Part shown: piece by piece, positions 30,262 to 38,211 of the stretch
Numbering within the stretch: position 1 is the stretch's first letter
Layout of the letters: every line of letters starts with the position of its first letter
DNA from: an uncultured Eubacterium sp.
Lineage (GTDB): Bacteria; Bacillota; Clostridia; Lachnospirales; Lachnospiraceae
Length of the DNA stretch: 64,000 bases
Direction of reading: 5' to 3'
Assembly (NCBI GenBank): GCA_934316925.1
Contig: CAKREC010000001.1
Location: 1-64,000 of the forward strand
The notes under the pieces: model-generated
Told to the model about the DNA's origin: nothing
The model's database searches: none
What the model saw: only the letters and a program-made list of their open reading frames with translations
Program-made: the position numbers and the translations under genes

Positions 30262-31440
30262 ATGGGAAAACTTTTATTCACTTCCGAATCGGTTACTGAG
30301 GGACATCCGGATAAAATCTGTGACCAGATTTCGGATGCGGTTTTAGATGCAATGTTGGAACAGGATCCAATGAGTCGTGTTGCCTGTGAAACTGCAATTA
30401 CGACAGGACTTGTTTTGGTTATGGGTGAGATCACATCTAAAGCACAGGTTGATATTCAGAAGATTGCAAGACAGACAATCTGTGACATCGGTTATGATGA
30501 TTCGGCAAAAGGATTTGACGGAAACCTTTGCGGTGTTATGGTAGCAATCGATAAGCAGTCCGCAGATATTGCACTGGGTGTAGACAAAGCGTTGGAGTCA
30601 AAGATGACCGATTCCCAGATCGATGCGATCGGAGCAGGAGATCAGGGAATGATGTTTGGTTATGCTTCCGATGAGACAGAAGAATATATGCCATACCCGA
30701 TTTATCTGGCACACAGACTGACCCGTCAGTTGTCAAAGGTAAGAAAAGATGGTACTCTTGCTTATCTTCGTCCAGATGGAAAAGCGCAGGTTACGGTTGA
30801 GTACAATGAAGAGGGACAGCCACTTCGTCTTGATGCTGTCGTTGTATCCAGTCAGCACAGTGAAGATGTCAGCTGGGAACAGATCAAAAAAGATATTCGA
30901 GAACATGTGATTGATGAAGTACTTCCGCAGGAGCTGATCGATGAAGACACCAAGATCTATATCAATCCAACCGGTCGGTTTGTTATTGGTGGCCCAAATG
31001 GAGATAGTGGTGTCACCGGAAGAAAGATCATTGTAGACACGTATGGTGGATGGGCTCGTCATGGCGGCGGTGCTTTTTCCGGAAAAGACTGCACAAAGGT
31101 GGATCGTTCTGCCGCATATGCAGCACGTTATGTAGCAAAAAATATGGTAGCTGCCGGCTTCTGTCACAAAGCTGAGATTCAGTTATCTTATGCGATTGGT
31201 GTTGCTGCACCTACATCGGTTCGTATCGAGACATTCGGTACCGGTGTTATGCCGGAAGAAAAGCTGGTTGATATTATCAATGAAAACTTTGATCTTCGTC
31301 CGGCAGGTATCATCAAGATGTTAGATCTTCGCAGACCGATTTACAAACAGACTGCTTCTTATGGTCATTTTGGAAGAAATGACCTGGATCTTCCATGGGA
31401 GAAGCTGGACAAGGTAGATCAGTTGAAAAAATATTTATAA
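30262..31440 (+). CDS. metK: S-adenosylmethionine synthetase
   Basis: 392 aa from ATG 30262; the ATG at 30250 is part of the ATGGAGG ribosome binding site. Family signatures: [19 protein letters not shown] at about 11-29, [12 protein letters not shown] near 115, and [19 protein letters not shown] near 255. It makes SAM from methionine and ATP. It has its own sigma-A promoter and no visible S-box. A hairpin follows, then tRNA-Arg. Confidence 0.97.
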   Translation: MGKLLFTSESVTEGHPDKICDQISDAVLDAMLEQDPMSRVACETAITTGLVLVMGEITSKAQVDIQKIARQTICDIGYDDSAKGFDGNLCGVMVAIDKQSADIALGVDKALESKMTDSQIDAIGAGDQGMMFGYASDETEEYMPYPIYLAHRLTRQLSKVRKDGTLAYLRPDGKAQVTVEYNEEGQPLRLDAVVVSSQHSEDVSWEQIKKDIREHVIDEVLPQELIDEDTKIYINPTGRFVIGGPNGDSGVTGRKIIVDTYGGWARHGGGAFSGKDCTKVDRSAAYAARYVAKNMVAAGFCHKAEIQLSYAIGVAAPTSVRIETFGTGVMPEEKLVDIINENFDLRPAGIIKMLDLRRPIYKQTASYGHFGRNDLDLPWEKLDKVDQLKKYL

Positions 31441-31453
31441 TTGAATATAATCA

Positions 31454-31491
31454 TGACATGAGGTGTCTTATGCAAAAAGCGCCTCATGTCA
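31454..31491 (+). repeat. Hairpin after metK
   Basis: TGACATGAGG (31454-31463) pairs perfectly with CCTCATGTCA (31482-31491). No T-run follows (AATACG leads straight into tRNA-Arg), so it may be a weak or factor-dependent terminator, or an RNA processing site. Confidence 0.6.
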
Positions 31492-31495
31492 ATAC

Positions 31496-31567
31496 GTTCT
31501 CATAGTTAAATGGATATAACAAGCGCCTCCTAAGCGCTAGTTGTGGGTTCGATTCCCGCTGGGAACA
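31496..31567 (+). tRNA. tRNA-Arg (anticodon CCT)
   Basis: 72-nt cloverleaf: acceptor GTTCTCA/TGGGAAC plus discriminator A, D arm GTTA/TAAC, anticodon stem AGCGC/GCGCT around CTCCTAA (anticodon CCT), T arm GTGGG-TTCGATT-CCCGC. No CCA is encoded. It stands at the left edge of a stretch of decayed genes, consistent with a tRNA used as an integration site, though no att repeat was identified. Confidence 0.93.
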
Positions 31568-31654
31568 TTCGCGAAAGCTACAAGCCGTGCAAAAATGCTA
31601 TAAATCATATGATAGATGACATCGGCATATACTATAGAGAACTGTAGAAATTGC

Positions 31655-31760
31655 TTGACCGGAAGTATAAAGTTAAGTAAGATAAAATACAGTGATCGCG
31701 TTGCAGAAACCTGTGAGGCCTGCGACCGGGGGAGAACCTGCGGGGGCTCCTCTTTTTTTA
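31655..31760 (+). ncRNA. Candidate small RNA with own promoter and terminator
   Basis: A promoter with -35 TTGACC (31655-31660), 17-bp spacer and -10 TAAGAT (31678-31683) would start an RNA near 31690. The RNA would hold a stem GTTGCAG/CTGCGAC (31700-31706 with 31720-31726) and end in an intrinsic terminator: GGGGAG (31729-31734) pairs with CTCCTC (31747-31752) followed by seven Ts. No reading frame is apparent in these ~70 nt. No known family was recognised. The alternative is a leftover leader or attenuator of the broken Abi gene that follows 20 bp later. Confidence 0.5.
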
Positions 31761-31780
31761 TATTAGGGGGGATGGTATAA

Positions 31781-32209
31781 TATGCAAAGGAAATTTTAAA
31801 ACAGACAAGTTATTATTCTTTGATTGGTGGCTATAAGGATATCTTTAAGAATCCAACTACAAAAAAATATAAGGACGGAACAAGATTTGAAGATATTGTG
31901 GAACTGTATTATTTTGACGAATTATTACGACAGTTATTTTTACGGTATCTTATCAAGGTAGAAAATGGAATAAAATCCCAAGTGTCCTATTATTTTACAG
32001 AAAAGAATGGAAAAAATGATTTGTTTTCTGTAGTGATTGCTTTGAGATATATGTTGAATGATCAGTGGTATAAAGAGTTTATAAAGGAACTTAAAACCTT
32101 GATTGATAAAAATCTAAAAAAACATGATAGTATATCCGAACAAGAATTGCATGAGAAAATGGGTTTTCCGGAAAACTGGAGAAAGATAACCAGGTACAGA
32201 AAACAATAA
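31781..32209 (+). pseudogene. Abi-family (abortive infection-like) gene remnant
   Basis: An open frame without a proper start. It enters at the typical Abi_2 motif SYYSLIGGYKDIF and keeps FEDIVELYYFDELLRQLFLRYLIKVENGIKS, then jumps to the family's C-terminal part (LRYMLNDQWYKEFIKEL, MGFPENWRK). The N-terminal ~60-80 residues and the middle region, where RNxxAHH-type residues are expected, are missing; the apparent ATG upstream (31782) is out of frame and stops at once. Total ~140 residues against about 300 for the family. Judged broken. Intact relatives belong to abortive-infection phage defence or HEPN-like toxin families; no function is claimed here. Confidence 0.7.
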
Positions 32210-32415
32210 GATATGGTTGATTTTGTAATATAGAAGAGAGTATGTGCAATTCGGAGCAAATAATGGTCAAAATTCCAGCGATATTCGATACCACACACAC
32301 TACGATATATACATTATTATCAGATGAGTTATGTATGTTGATATCAGAAGATAAATCTGAGTAAGAATCAAGACCGGCGGTATTACAGCTGGATCACCAG
32401 ACAGGAGCAAAACCC

Positions 32416-33021
32416 ATGAAAATATACATAGATTTCGATGACGTGATATGTGAAACAGCAAAATATTTTACAAAACTTGCGAAAGAACTGTTCGCAATTG
32501 ATCTACCATATCAGCAAGTTCAGTTTTTTAATCTGCAGCAATCATTTCATTTAAGCGATGCGCAGTACGATGAATTGATGGCGGCGGGACATTTGCCGGA
32601 AAATCTGTTAAATTATGAGGAAATATCCGGAGCTTCGGCGACGATCAATAAGTGGGTTGATAACGGACATGAGGTTTTTATCATTACCGGAAGACCTTTT
32701 AATTCCTATGAACCTTCCAGAAAATGGCTGGATGCACATCAACTGGAAAGAGTTCCCTTGTATTGTGTAGACAAATATGGCCGTGAAACATTTGATCAGG
32801 AATATACCTATAATCTGACATTAGAGAAACTTTATGACATGACATTTGACTTTGCGGTTGAGGATTCGCCGGCGGCTTTTGAACATGTACTGCATTTTGA
32901 ACAATGTAAAGTAGCTGTTTTTAACCGCCCGTGGAATAGACAGTCGGCGCTGCCGAATGATCGATTTGTAAGATGTGAGAACTGGCAGGAGATCGACCGG
33001 TTCTTTGAGGAGCTTTGTTAA
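32416..33021 (+). CDS. HAD-type 5'(3')-deoxyribonucleotidase-like protein
   Basis: 201 aa, apparently intact among decayed neighbours. The HAD nucleophile motif is DFDDVICE at residues about 6-13; the second motif is VFIITGRPFNSYEP near 92-105, and the acidic motif is FAVEDSPAAFEHV near 150. The pattern fits the NT5C family, which dephosphorylates (deoxy)nucleoside monophosphates. GGAG stands 8 nt before the ATG. The 206 bp before it show no gene. Substrate cannot be told from sequence. Confidence 0.75.
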   Translation: MKIYIDFDDVICETAKYFTKLAKELFAIDLPYQQVQFFNLQQSFHLSDAQYDELMAAGHLPENLLNYEEISGASATINKWVDNGHEVFIITGRPFNSYEPSRKWLDAHQLERVPLYCVDKYGRETFDQEYTYNLTLEKLYDMTFDFAVEDSPAAFEHVLHFEQCKVAVFNRPWNRQSALPNDRFVRCENWQEIDRFFEELC

Positions 33022-33035
33022 TCTTTAAACAAAAC

Positions 33036-33063
33036 TTGCCATCTCCTAAAAAAGGACTATAAT
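33036..33063 (+). promoter_or_regulatory. Promoter in front of the DUF6198-like remnant
   Basis: -35 TTGCCA (33036-33041), 16-bp spacer, perfect -10 TATAAT (33058-33063). Confidence 0.65.
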
Positions 33064-33131
33064 TTCATCCGGAAAAATCAAAAACATATAGATAAATTGT
33101 GCAAAGAAGCACAGAAACGGAGAAATAAAGC

Positions 33132-33594
33132 ATGGACGAAAAAAAGATTATAGTCAGAGGAGAGGCTGCACTTATTTTGGCAATTATCGTAAATAGCATG
33201 GGGGTATTGCTGATGCTCCAGTCAGGTTCGGGAATATCGGCAATATCCAGTGTGCCTTACGCTTTTAGCGAAGTATTTCCCAAATTATCGCTGGGAACAT
33301 GGACATATATTTTTCAGGGACTTCTGGTGATCACATTGATGGTTTTGAAAAAGAGATCTGTCAGAAATCATTGGCAAACCATATTCAAAAGTTAAGATCA
33401 CATTTGATGTAACATGTTTGCTTGTCACAGCATGTCTGACCTATTTTGCACTTGGAAAAATTCTCGGACTTGGAATCGGAACAGTTGTAGCCGCGTTTAC
33501 AATGGGCAAGGGCGTTTCGATTGCTGGAAGTCTGATTGATAAGAAAATGGTGTTTGTATCCGTTCTTCATAAAGAGCTGGAAGAAGCCGTATAA
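33132..33594 (+). pseudogene. YczE/DUF6198-like membrane protein, internally deleted
   Basis: The frame from 33132 encodes a proper N-terminus (MDEKKIIVRGEAALIL, then two membrane helices with GISAISSVPYAFSEVFP) but stops at 33395. From about 33370 a different frame continues with the family's C-terminus: ITFDVTCLLVTACLTYFALG and GLGIGTVVAAFTMGKG, ending at the stop at 33592. About 100 residues of the middle (other helices) are missing at the junction near 33350-33370. The promoter is still intact. Most likely a deletion derivative of a YitT/YczE-type permease-like protein. Confidence 0.65.
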
Positions 33595-33604
33595 ATTTCA
33601 TTAC

Positions 33605-33830
33605 ATAGTTTTTACAATAGGTTACCAGATAATCCGGGATGAAGTTGCTGGTAAAACCATATCCGTGATACACACCGAGCACACTGGCAAATGTAACCTG
33701 CCATACGACGGTAAATGTCTGAATTGCAAATATGATTATGTATTCGATCCACATTCCTTTCAGTGCGATTAAAAATGTCATGTTTGTAAAACTTCCGGTT
33801 TCTCTGCTTATTGTAATAATCATAGCTCGT
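33605..33830 (-). pseudogene. DUF2798-like small membrane protein remnant
   Basis: Minus-strand frame with pieces like ETGSFTNMTFLIALKGMW, IIIFAIQTFTVVWQVTF and HGYGFTSNFIPDYLVTY. These resemble the order of segments in DUF2798 membrane proteins, but with the central part missing and no credible start or ribosome binding site. The reading frame drifts at its ends into noise. The assignment is tentative; it could also be chance coding. Confidence 0.35.
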
Positions 33831-33841
33831 CCTTTCCGACA

Positions 33842-33905
33842 ATAAAAAAAGACAATAAATATACCCGTCCGTCTGACAGTGGATCGGTGACATTTATTGT
33901 CTTGT
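33842..33905 (-). terminator. Terminator of the HxlR-MATE operon
   Basis: GACAATAAAT (33851-33860) pairs perfectly with ATTTATTGTC (33892-33901), with further partly paired sequence inside. On the minus strand the stem is followed by TTTTTTT (33843-33849). It lies 90 bp after the MATE stop. Confidence 0.8.
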
Positions 33906-33992
33906 TTATGTCTATTCAATTGAATTTTTTGCAACGTTTGTATTCTAACAGAAAAATAAAAGTGGCGTCAAGTAAAAATATGGATCAGCAGG

Positions 33993-35354
33993 TTATTTGT
34001 GAATTTCCGCAAGTGCCTTTTTAAACTGAACGGTAAACAAAACAGAGGTAAACATTACCGCAATAATATCGGCAATCGGTTCTGCCATATATACGCCTAC
34101 GGTTGCGTTGGAGATCACATGAGGCATGATGTAAATAAGCGGAAGAAGCAACACGAACTTGCGGACTACCGCAACCACGATAGAATTTGCTGCTTTGCCA
34201 AGTGAGGTAAATGTCATCTGGCAGGCAATCTGAATACCGAACAGGAACAGTCCACCCAGATAAATTTTAAGCATTGGTGCCGTAAATTCAACAAGACTGG
34301 AATCGGCAGTAAAAATACTTACAAAGACGCGTGGGGCAAGCTGCACAGCAGTCCAAAGGGAGACAGAGTATACCAGACAGGTGATGAGAAGCAAACGGAA
34401 TGTCCTCTTGACCCGATCTGCATTTTTGGCTCCGTAATTGTAGCTGGAAATCGGCTGCGCTCCTTGTGCAATTCCCTGAAGTGGCAGCATAGCAAACTGC
34501 ATTACACTGGTCAGGATCGTCATGGCTCCGACGGCAATATCTCCGCCATAACGGAGTAGGGATGAATTGAAGCAAACCGTTACAATACTTTCACTTGCCT
34601 GCATAATGAAAGCGGCAAGGCCAAGCGTAACACAGGGGATGATGACACTGGGAGTAAGACGCATATTGTTTCTCCGAAGATGGATCTGTGTTTTTTTACC
34701 GCAAAGGAAAAGGACTACCCAGACCATGGAGATCGCCTGCGACAGGATGGTTGCCAGCGCGGCACCTTTTACGCCCATATGAAAACCAAAGATCAATACC
34801 GGATCTAAAGTAATGTTGCAGATCGCACCGATAAGGACAGAAACCATGGAAATGGTTGTGAATCCCTGTGCCGTGATAAAGGCGTTCATGCCAAGGGTCA
34901 GTTGGACAAACAGTGTGCCGAAAGCATAGATACGCATATAGTCGGTTGCGTAACGGATGGTATTTGTACTGGCGCCAAAAGCCAGTAATAAATCTTTGCT
35001 CCAGATCAGTAAAATAAATGTGAGTATAATAGAAACAACAATCTGGAGAACAAAGCAGTTCCCTAATATCTGCTCAGCCGACTCATTATCCTGTTTTCCC
35101 ATATAAATTGATGCGCGCGGCGCACCACCAGAGCTGACTAGTGCGGCGAAAGCAGAAACGATCATGATAACAGGCATACAGACTCCGACGCCGGTGAGAG
35201 CCAGACTGCCTTCGCTTGGGATATGCCCGATATAAATTCGGTCTACAATGTTATAAAGCATATTGATCAGTTGGGCGATCACTGTTGGGATCGATAACTT
35301 GAAAAGAAGTTTTCCAACCGGTTCTGTGCCTAAGAAATTTTTATTATTCTGCAT
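33993..35354 (-). CDS. MATE-family multidrug efflux transporter
   Basis: 453 aa from the ATG at 35354 (AAAAGGAGAT upstream). A longer frame reaching 35432 would run into the upstream regulator and is rejected. About twelve membrane helices; N-terminal LFKLSIPTVIAQLINMLYNIVDRIYIG and FGFHMGVKGAALATILSQ in the middle are typical of DinF/NorM-like MATE proteins. It exports cationic compounds using H+ or Na+ gradients. It lies 16 bp after the HxlR regulator gene, so expression is probably ligand-controlled by that regulator. Confidence 0.92.
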   Translation of the reverse strand: MQNNKNFLGTEPVGKLLFKLSIPTVIAQLINMLYNIVDRIYIGHIPSEGSLALTGVGVCMPVIMIVSAFAALVSSGGAPRASIYMGKQDNESAEQILGNCFVLQIVVSIILTFILLIWSKDLLLAFGASTNTIRYATDYMRIYAFGTLFVQLTLGMNAFITAQGFTTISMVSVLIGAICNITLDPVLIFGFHMGVKGAALATILSQAISMVWVVLFLCGKKTQIHLRRNNMRLTPSVIIPCVTLGLAAFIMQASESIVTVCFNSSLLRYGGDIAVGAMTILTSVMQFAMLPLQGIAQGAQPISSYNYGAKNADRVKRTFRLLLITCLVYSVSLWTAVQLAPRVFVSIFTADSSLVEFTAPMLKIYLGGLFLFGIQIACQMTFTSLGKAANSIVVAVVRKFVLLLPLIYIMPHVISNATVGVYMAEPIADIIAVMFTSVLFTVQFKKALAEIHK

Positions 35355-35370
35355 GGGTAACGATCTCCTT

Positions 35371-35727
35371 TTATGCTTCTTGCTCCTGTTTTTGCTGTTC
35401 TTTATAATGTTCACCCCAGGACCACATCGCATCCAAGATCGGTTTCAGACTATATCCTAAGTCTGTCAGTGTGTATTCGACATGAGGAGGAACTTCCGGA
35501 AATACGGTGCGGATCAAAAGTCCGCGTTCTTCCATCTGCCGGAGATTGGAAGTGAGAACTTTCTGGGAAATGTGTCCAATGGATTTTCTCAATTCGCCAA
35601 AGCGTTTGGTACCCGACAAAAGATCGCGCAGGATCAGAACTTTCCACTTATCACTGATCAGCGTAAGGGTTGTTTCTACTGGGCATGCAGGCAGCTCAGA
35701 GAGAGTCTTTTTTTCTGTTGTTTTCAT
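35371..35727 (-). CDS. HxlR-family transcriptional regulator
   Basis: 118 aa winged-helix protein with the family signature CPVETTLTLISDKWKVLILRDLL (Cys at about 15), then RFGELRKSIGHISQKVLTSNLRQMEERGLL and YTLTDLGYSL. Members respond to electrophiles, oxidants or drugs, sometimes through the N-terminal Cys. Co-transcribed with the MATE gene. The divergent promoter region holds an inverted repeat at 35755-35786 that is a good operator candidate. Confidence 0.92.
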   Translation of the reverse strand: MKTTEKKTLSELPACPVETTLTLISDKWKVLILRDLLSGTKRFGELRKSIGHISQKVLTSNLRQMEERGLLIRTVFPEVPPHVEYTLTDLGYSLKPILDAMWSWGEHYKEQQKQEQEA

Positions 35728-35754
35728 CCTAAAACCTCCAATAGTATCTTTTTG

Positions 35755-35786
35755 GTAACTATAGCACTTTTAAGTGCTTACTTTAC
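35755..35786. promoter_or_regulatory. Probable HxlR operator
   Basis: A 32-bp imperfect dyad with a perfect 16-bp core AGCACTTTTAAGTGCT (35763-35778) and arms GTAACTATAGCACTT / AAGTGCTTACTTTAC matching at 12 of 15 positions. On the minus strand it sits between a -35-like TTGTAA and -10-like TATAGT with a long 19-bp spacer. Confidence 0.65.
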
Positions 35787-35911
35787 AATATGTCTGTATC
35801 AACCTATTATAAAATCATCAGATCAAGAAATCAAGTACATCAATGGATAGTCCAATATTCGATTTCTTACTGGAAACAAAATCAAAAAGATCAGAATATG
35901 GAGGTAAAACG

Positions 35912-36307
35912 ATGAAAAAAGTGGTAGAATTTTTACAGAAAAATCCGGTACAGTATCTGGCAACGGTAGGACGTGATGGTAAGGCAAAGTGCCGTCCATT
36001 TATGTTTTGTTTTGAACAGGATGAAAAATTGTGGTTCTGCACCAACAATACGAAAGATGTTTATAAAGATATGTTGGAGAATCCGGAGGTGGAAGTTTCG
36101 GTTTCTTCTCCGGAATATGCGTGGATCCGTCTTCATGGCAAGGCTGTATTCGAAGACAACATGAGTGTGAAAGAAGGGTGTATGAACAACCCGATTGTTA
36201 AGGGGCAGTATCAGACAGCAGATAATCCGATCTTCGAGGTGTTTTATTTGGAAGATCCACATGGTGTGATTGCAGATTTTTCCGGTAATCCACCTTACGA
36301 ATTCTGA
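35912..36307 (+). CDS. Pyridoxamine 5'-phosphate oxidase-like FMN-binding protein
   Basis: 131 aa from ATG 35912 (GGAGG upstream; the frame extends to 35843 without support). A single split-barrel domain: VVEFLQKNPVQYLATVGRDGKAKCRPFMF, FCTNNTKDVYKDMLENPEVEVSV, VFEDNMSVKEG. Small proteins of this type bind FMN, F420 or heme and have diverse redox roles. Its stop overlaps the start of the next gene (TGATG), which encodes a second such barrel fused to a ferredoxin, so the two may form one redox complex. Confidence 0.82.
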   Translation: MKKVVEFLQKNPVQYLATVGRDGKAKCRPFMFCFEQDEKLWFCTNNTKDVYKDMLENPEVEVSVSSPEYAWIRLHGKAVFEDNMSVKEGCMNNPIVKGQYQTADNPIFEVFYLEDPHGVIADFSGNPPYEF

Positions 36308-36903
36308 TGGATTACTTGAGGCTGCTGGTTGAAGAAATTCACTCCACTACGGTGGCGACCATAGGATTCGATGGTCATCCTCAGACAAGAATCATCGATA
36401 TGATGTATTATGATGAGGAAGGGGTGTATTTTCTTACCGCAAAAGGAAAAGCATTTTATGCACAGCTGATGGAACAGCAGTATGTGGCAATATCCGCAAC
36501 AAAGGACAAAATAGCGGTGTCTCTTCGTGGAAAAGTGAGAAACATTGGCAAAAAGAATCTGGACATTATGTTTGAGAGAAATCCTTACATGAAGAAAATT
36601 TATCCGGGAGATACCAGAGAGGCAATCGAGGTATTCCAGCTATATGAAGCACAGGGCGAATACTTTGATATCAGTAATCCTTCCGCCATTGTAAGAGACA
36701 CCATAGTCATTGGAAAAGCAGAGGTTGTAAAGACCGGGTATTATGTTGACAAAGGATGTATCGGGTGCAAGCTGTGCTATTCGGTATGCCCACAAAAGTG
36801 TATTGATATTTCGCACAAACCGGTTGTGATCGATCAACAGCACTGCCTTCACTGTGGACGATGCCAGGAGATCTGTCCTGCACATGCAATTGAAAAAAGA
36901 TAA
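36307..36903 (+). CDS. Split-barrel flavoprotein fused to a 2[4Fe-4S] ferredoxin
   Basis: 198 aa. Residues about 1-130 form a pyridoxamine-phosphate-oxidase-like barrel (TVATIGFDGHPQTRIIDMMYYDEEGVYFLTAKGKAFY). The C-terminal ~60 residues hold two ferredoxin clusters: CIGCKLCYSVCPQKC and CLHCGRCQEICPAHA. This suggests electron transfer between ferredoxin-type clusters and a bound flavin; the substrate is unknown. Translation is coupled to the preceding barrel by a 1-bp overlap. The macrodomain gene follows 31 bp later on the same strand. Confidence 0.82.
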   Translation: MDYLRLLVEEIHSTTVATIGFDGHPQTRIIDMMYYDEEGVYFLTAKGKAFYAQLMEQQYVAISATKDKIAVSLRGKVRNIGKKNLDIMFERNPYMKKIYPGDTREAIEVFQLYEAQGEYFDISNPSAIVRDTIVIGKAEVVKTGYYVDKGCIGCKLCYSVCPQKCIDISHKPVVIDQQHCLHCGRCQEICPAHAIEKR

Positions 36904-36934
36904 GAGCCGGGCAAGCTGGCAAGGAGGAACCAAC

Positions 36935-37714
36935 ATGGATCAGAGGGAACGCAGACAATTTTTGATACAGGAGTTGTTGAAGGAAAATACGGAATATGAA
37001 GGAATCATAATACCGGATACTGAACAGGGACAAAAAGATCTGCTGCGTTCACTGATGAATGTGCGGATGCCTGGTGCGATCCGTGAGGAATTCCGAAAAG
37101 TCCAGGATGAATATCTGCAAGAAGAAAATAAGAAAAATGGAATTACCGATATCGCAGATCTTCCACATTCCAATCTGGATGAAAGAATCTATCTGTGGCA
37201 GGGAGATATTACCGCATTGAGAGTGGATGCCATTGTGAATGCAGCAAACAGTCAGATGTGTGGATGTTTTCGTGCCATGCACAACTGTGTCGATAATATC
37301 ATTCATTCCAAAGCAGGGATCGAACTGAGACTTTGCTGTTATGATATGATGCAGGCGCAGGGGCATGAAGAACCGACAGGAAAAGCGAAGATCACACCGG
37401 GATATAATCTGCCTTGCCGGTATGTGATCCACACTGTGGGCCCGATTGTTCAGGGGCGGTTGAAAAAGAAACATGAGGAACTTTTGGCGTCCTGCTATCG
37501 ATCCTGTCTGGAACTTGCCGAACAAAATGGCGTGAAGAGTATTGCCTTTTGCTGTATTTCTACCGGCGTGTTTATGTTTCCGAATCAGCGGGCTGCTAAG
37601 ATAGCAGTAAAGACTGTTCGGACATATTATGCGGAAACAGGAAGTCAGATGAACGTTGTGTTTAATGTATTTAAGGATGAGGATCTGAAGATTTACCGCA
37701 GGATCTTAATGTGA
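36935..37714 (+). CDS. Zn-containing macrodomain protein-ADP-ribose hydrolase
   Basis: 259 aa from ATG 36935 (AAGGAGG upstream). An N-terminal helical extension (LRSLMNVRMPGAIREEF) leads to a macrodomain: LWQGDITALRVDAIVNAANSQM, the metal-binding CGCFRAMHNCVDN segment with Cys/His ligands, YNLPCRYVIHTVGPI, and IAFCCISTGVFMFP. This is the Zn-macro class that removes ADP-ribose from proteins and is often encoded with a SirTM sirtuin, a lipoylated GcvH-like protein and a lipoate ligase. No such partners are in this window; the neighbours are two FMN-barrel redox proteins. Confidence 0.88.
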   Translation: MDQRERRQFLIQELLKENTEYEGIIIPDTEQGQKDLLRSLMNVRMPGAIREEFRKVQDEYLQEENKKNGITDIADLPHSNLDERIYLWQGDITALRVDAIVNAANSQMCGCFRAMHNCVDNIIHSKAGIELRLCCYDMMQAQGHEEPTGKAKITPGYNLPCRYVIHTVGPIVQGRLKKKHEELLASCYRSCLELAEQNGVKSIAFCCISTGVFMFPNQRAAKIAVKTVRTYYAETGSQMNVVFNVFKDEDLKIYRRILM

Positions 37715-37744
37715 AAATAAAGCCGCAAACTGGCTGCGGAACCA

Positions 37745-38170
37745 AACAATCGACTCGATGATGAGCAGGCTGCTTATGACTGAAAAAAAGTTGTAGCGGT
37801 CTGACCAAATGCTGTGATCACATGGCAAGCAAAATATTCAAAATTCATGGCGATCGTGCTTCCGGCAATTGCGGGAGAACCAAAGCGATTGACAGAGGCC
37901 TGGACGAAAATATTGGCAAAACAGAAGACGGCGCCCTGGATGGCAGATGGAATACCAATTTTGAGCAGCTGTATCGAATATTGCGGACGGATCTTGAAAT
38001 GCGAAAAGGTCAGATGAAAAGAAGAGGTGTCTCTTCGCAGGCGGAAATAAATAAGCGCGGCTGATAACATGGTCGACAAAACGGTTGCAAAAGGCGGACT
38101 TCACAGCGTAAAAGCGAATAAAAAATTTAAGATGGCACTGCTTCTCACTTTGGAATAAAACAGGGCAAAA
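37745..38170 (-). pseudogene. Fragment of a second MATE-type transporter
   Basis: Minus-strand frame containing ATVLSTMLSAALIYFRLRR, LLKIGIPSAIQGAVFCFANIFVQ and FGSPAIAGSTIAMNFEYF, the central to C-terminal part of a MATE protein. There are at least two frameshifts, one in a TTTT run near 38088 and one in the T-run near 37790 just before the expected SQNxGA motif. Neither a start nor the terminal helices remain. It is not a copy of the intact MATE gene at 33993 but another subfamily. Confidence 0.75.
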
Positions 38171-38211
38171 AGGGAGAGGATAATATCATACTGTCAGGGA
38201 GGAGAACGCCG

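Noticed and set aside
37745..38170. MATE fragment as a duplicate of the intact MATE gene at 33993
   Set aside because: The residues differ throughout and belong to another subfamily, so it is not a tandem copy.
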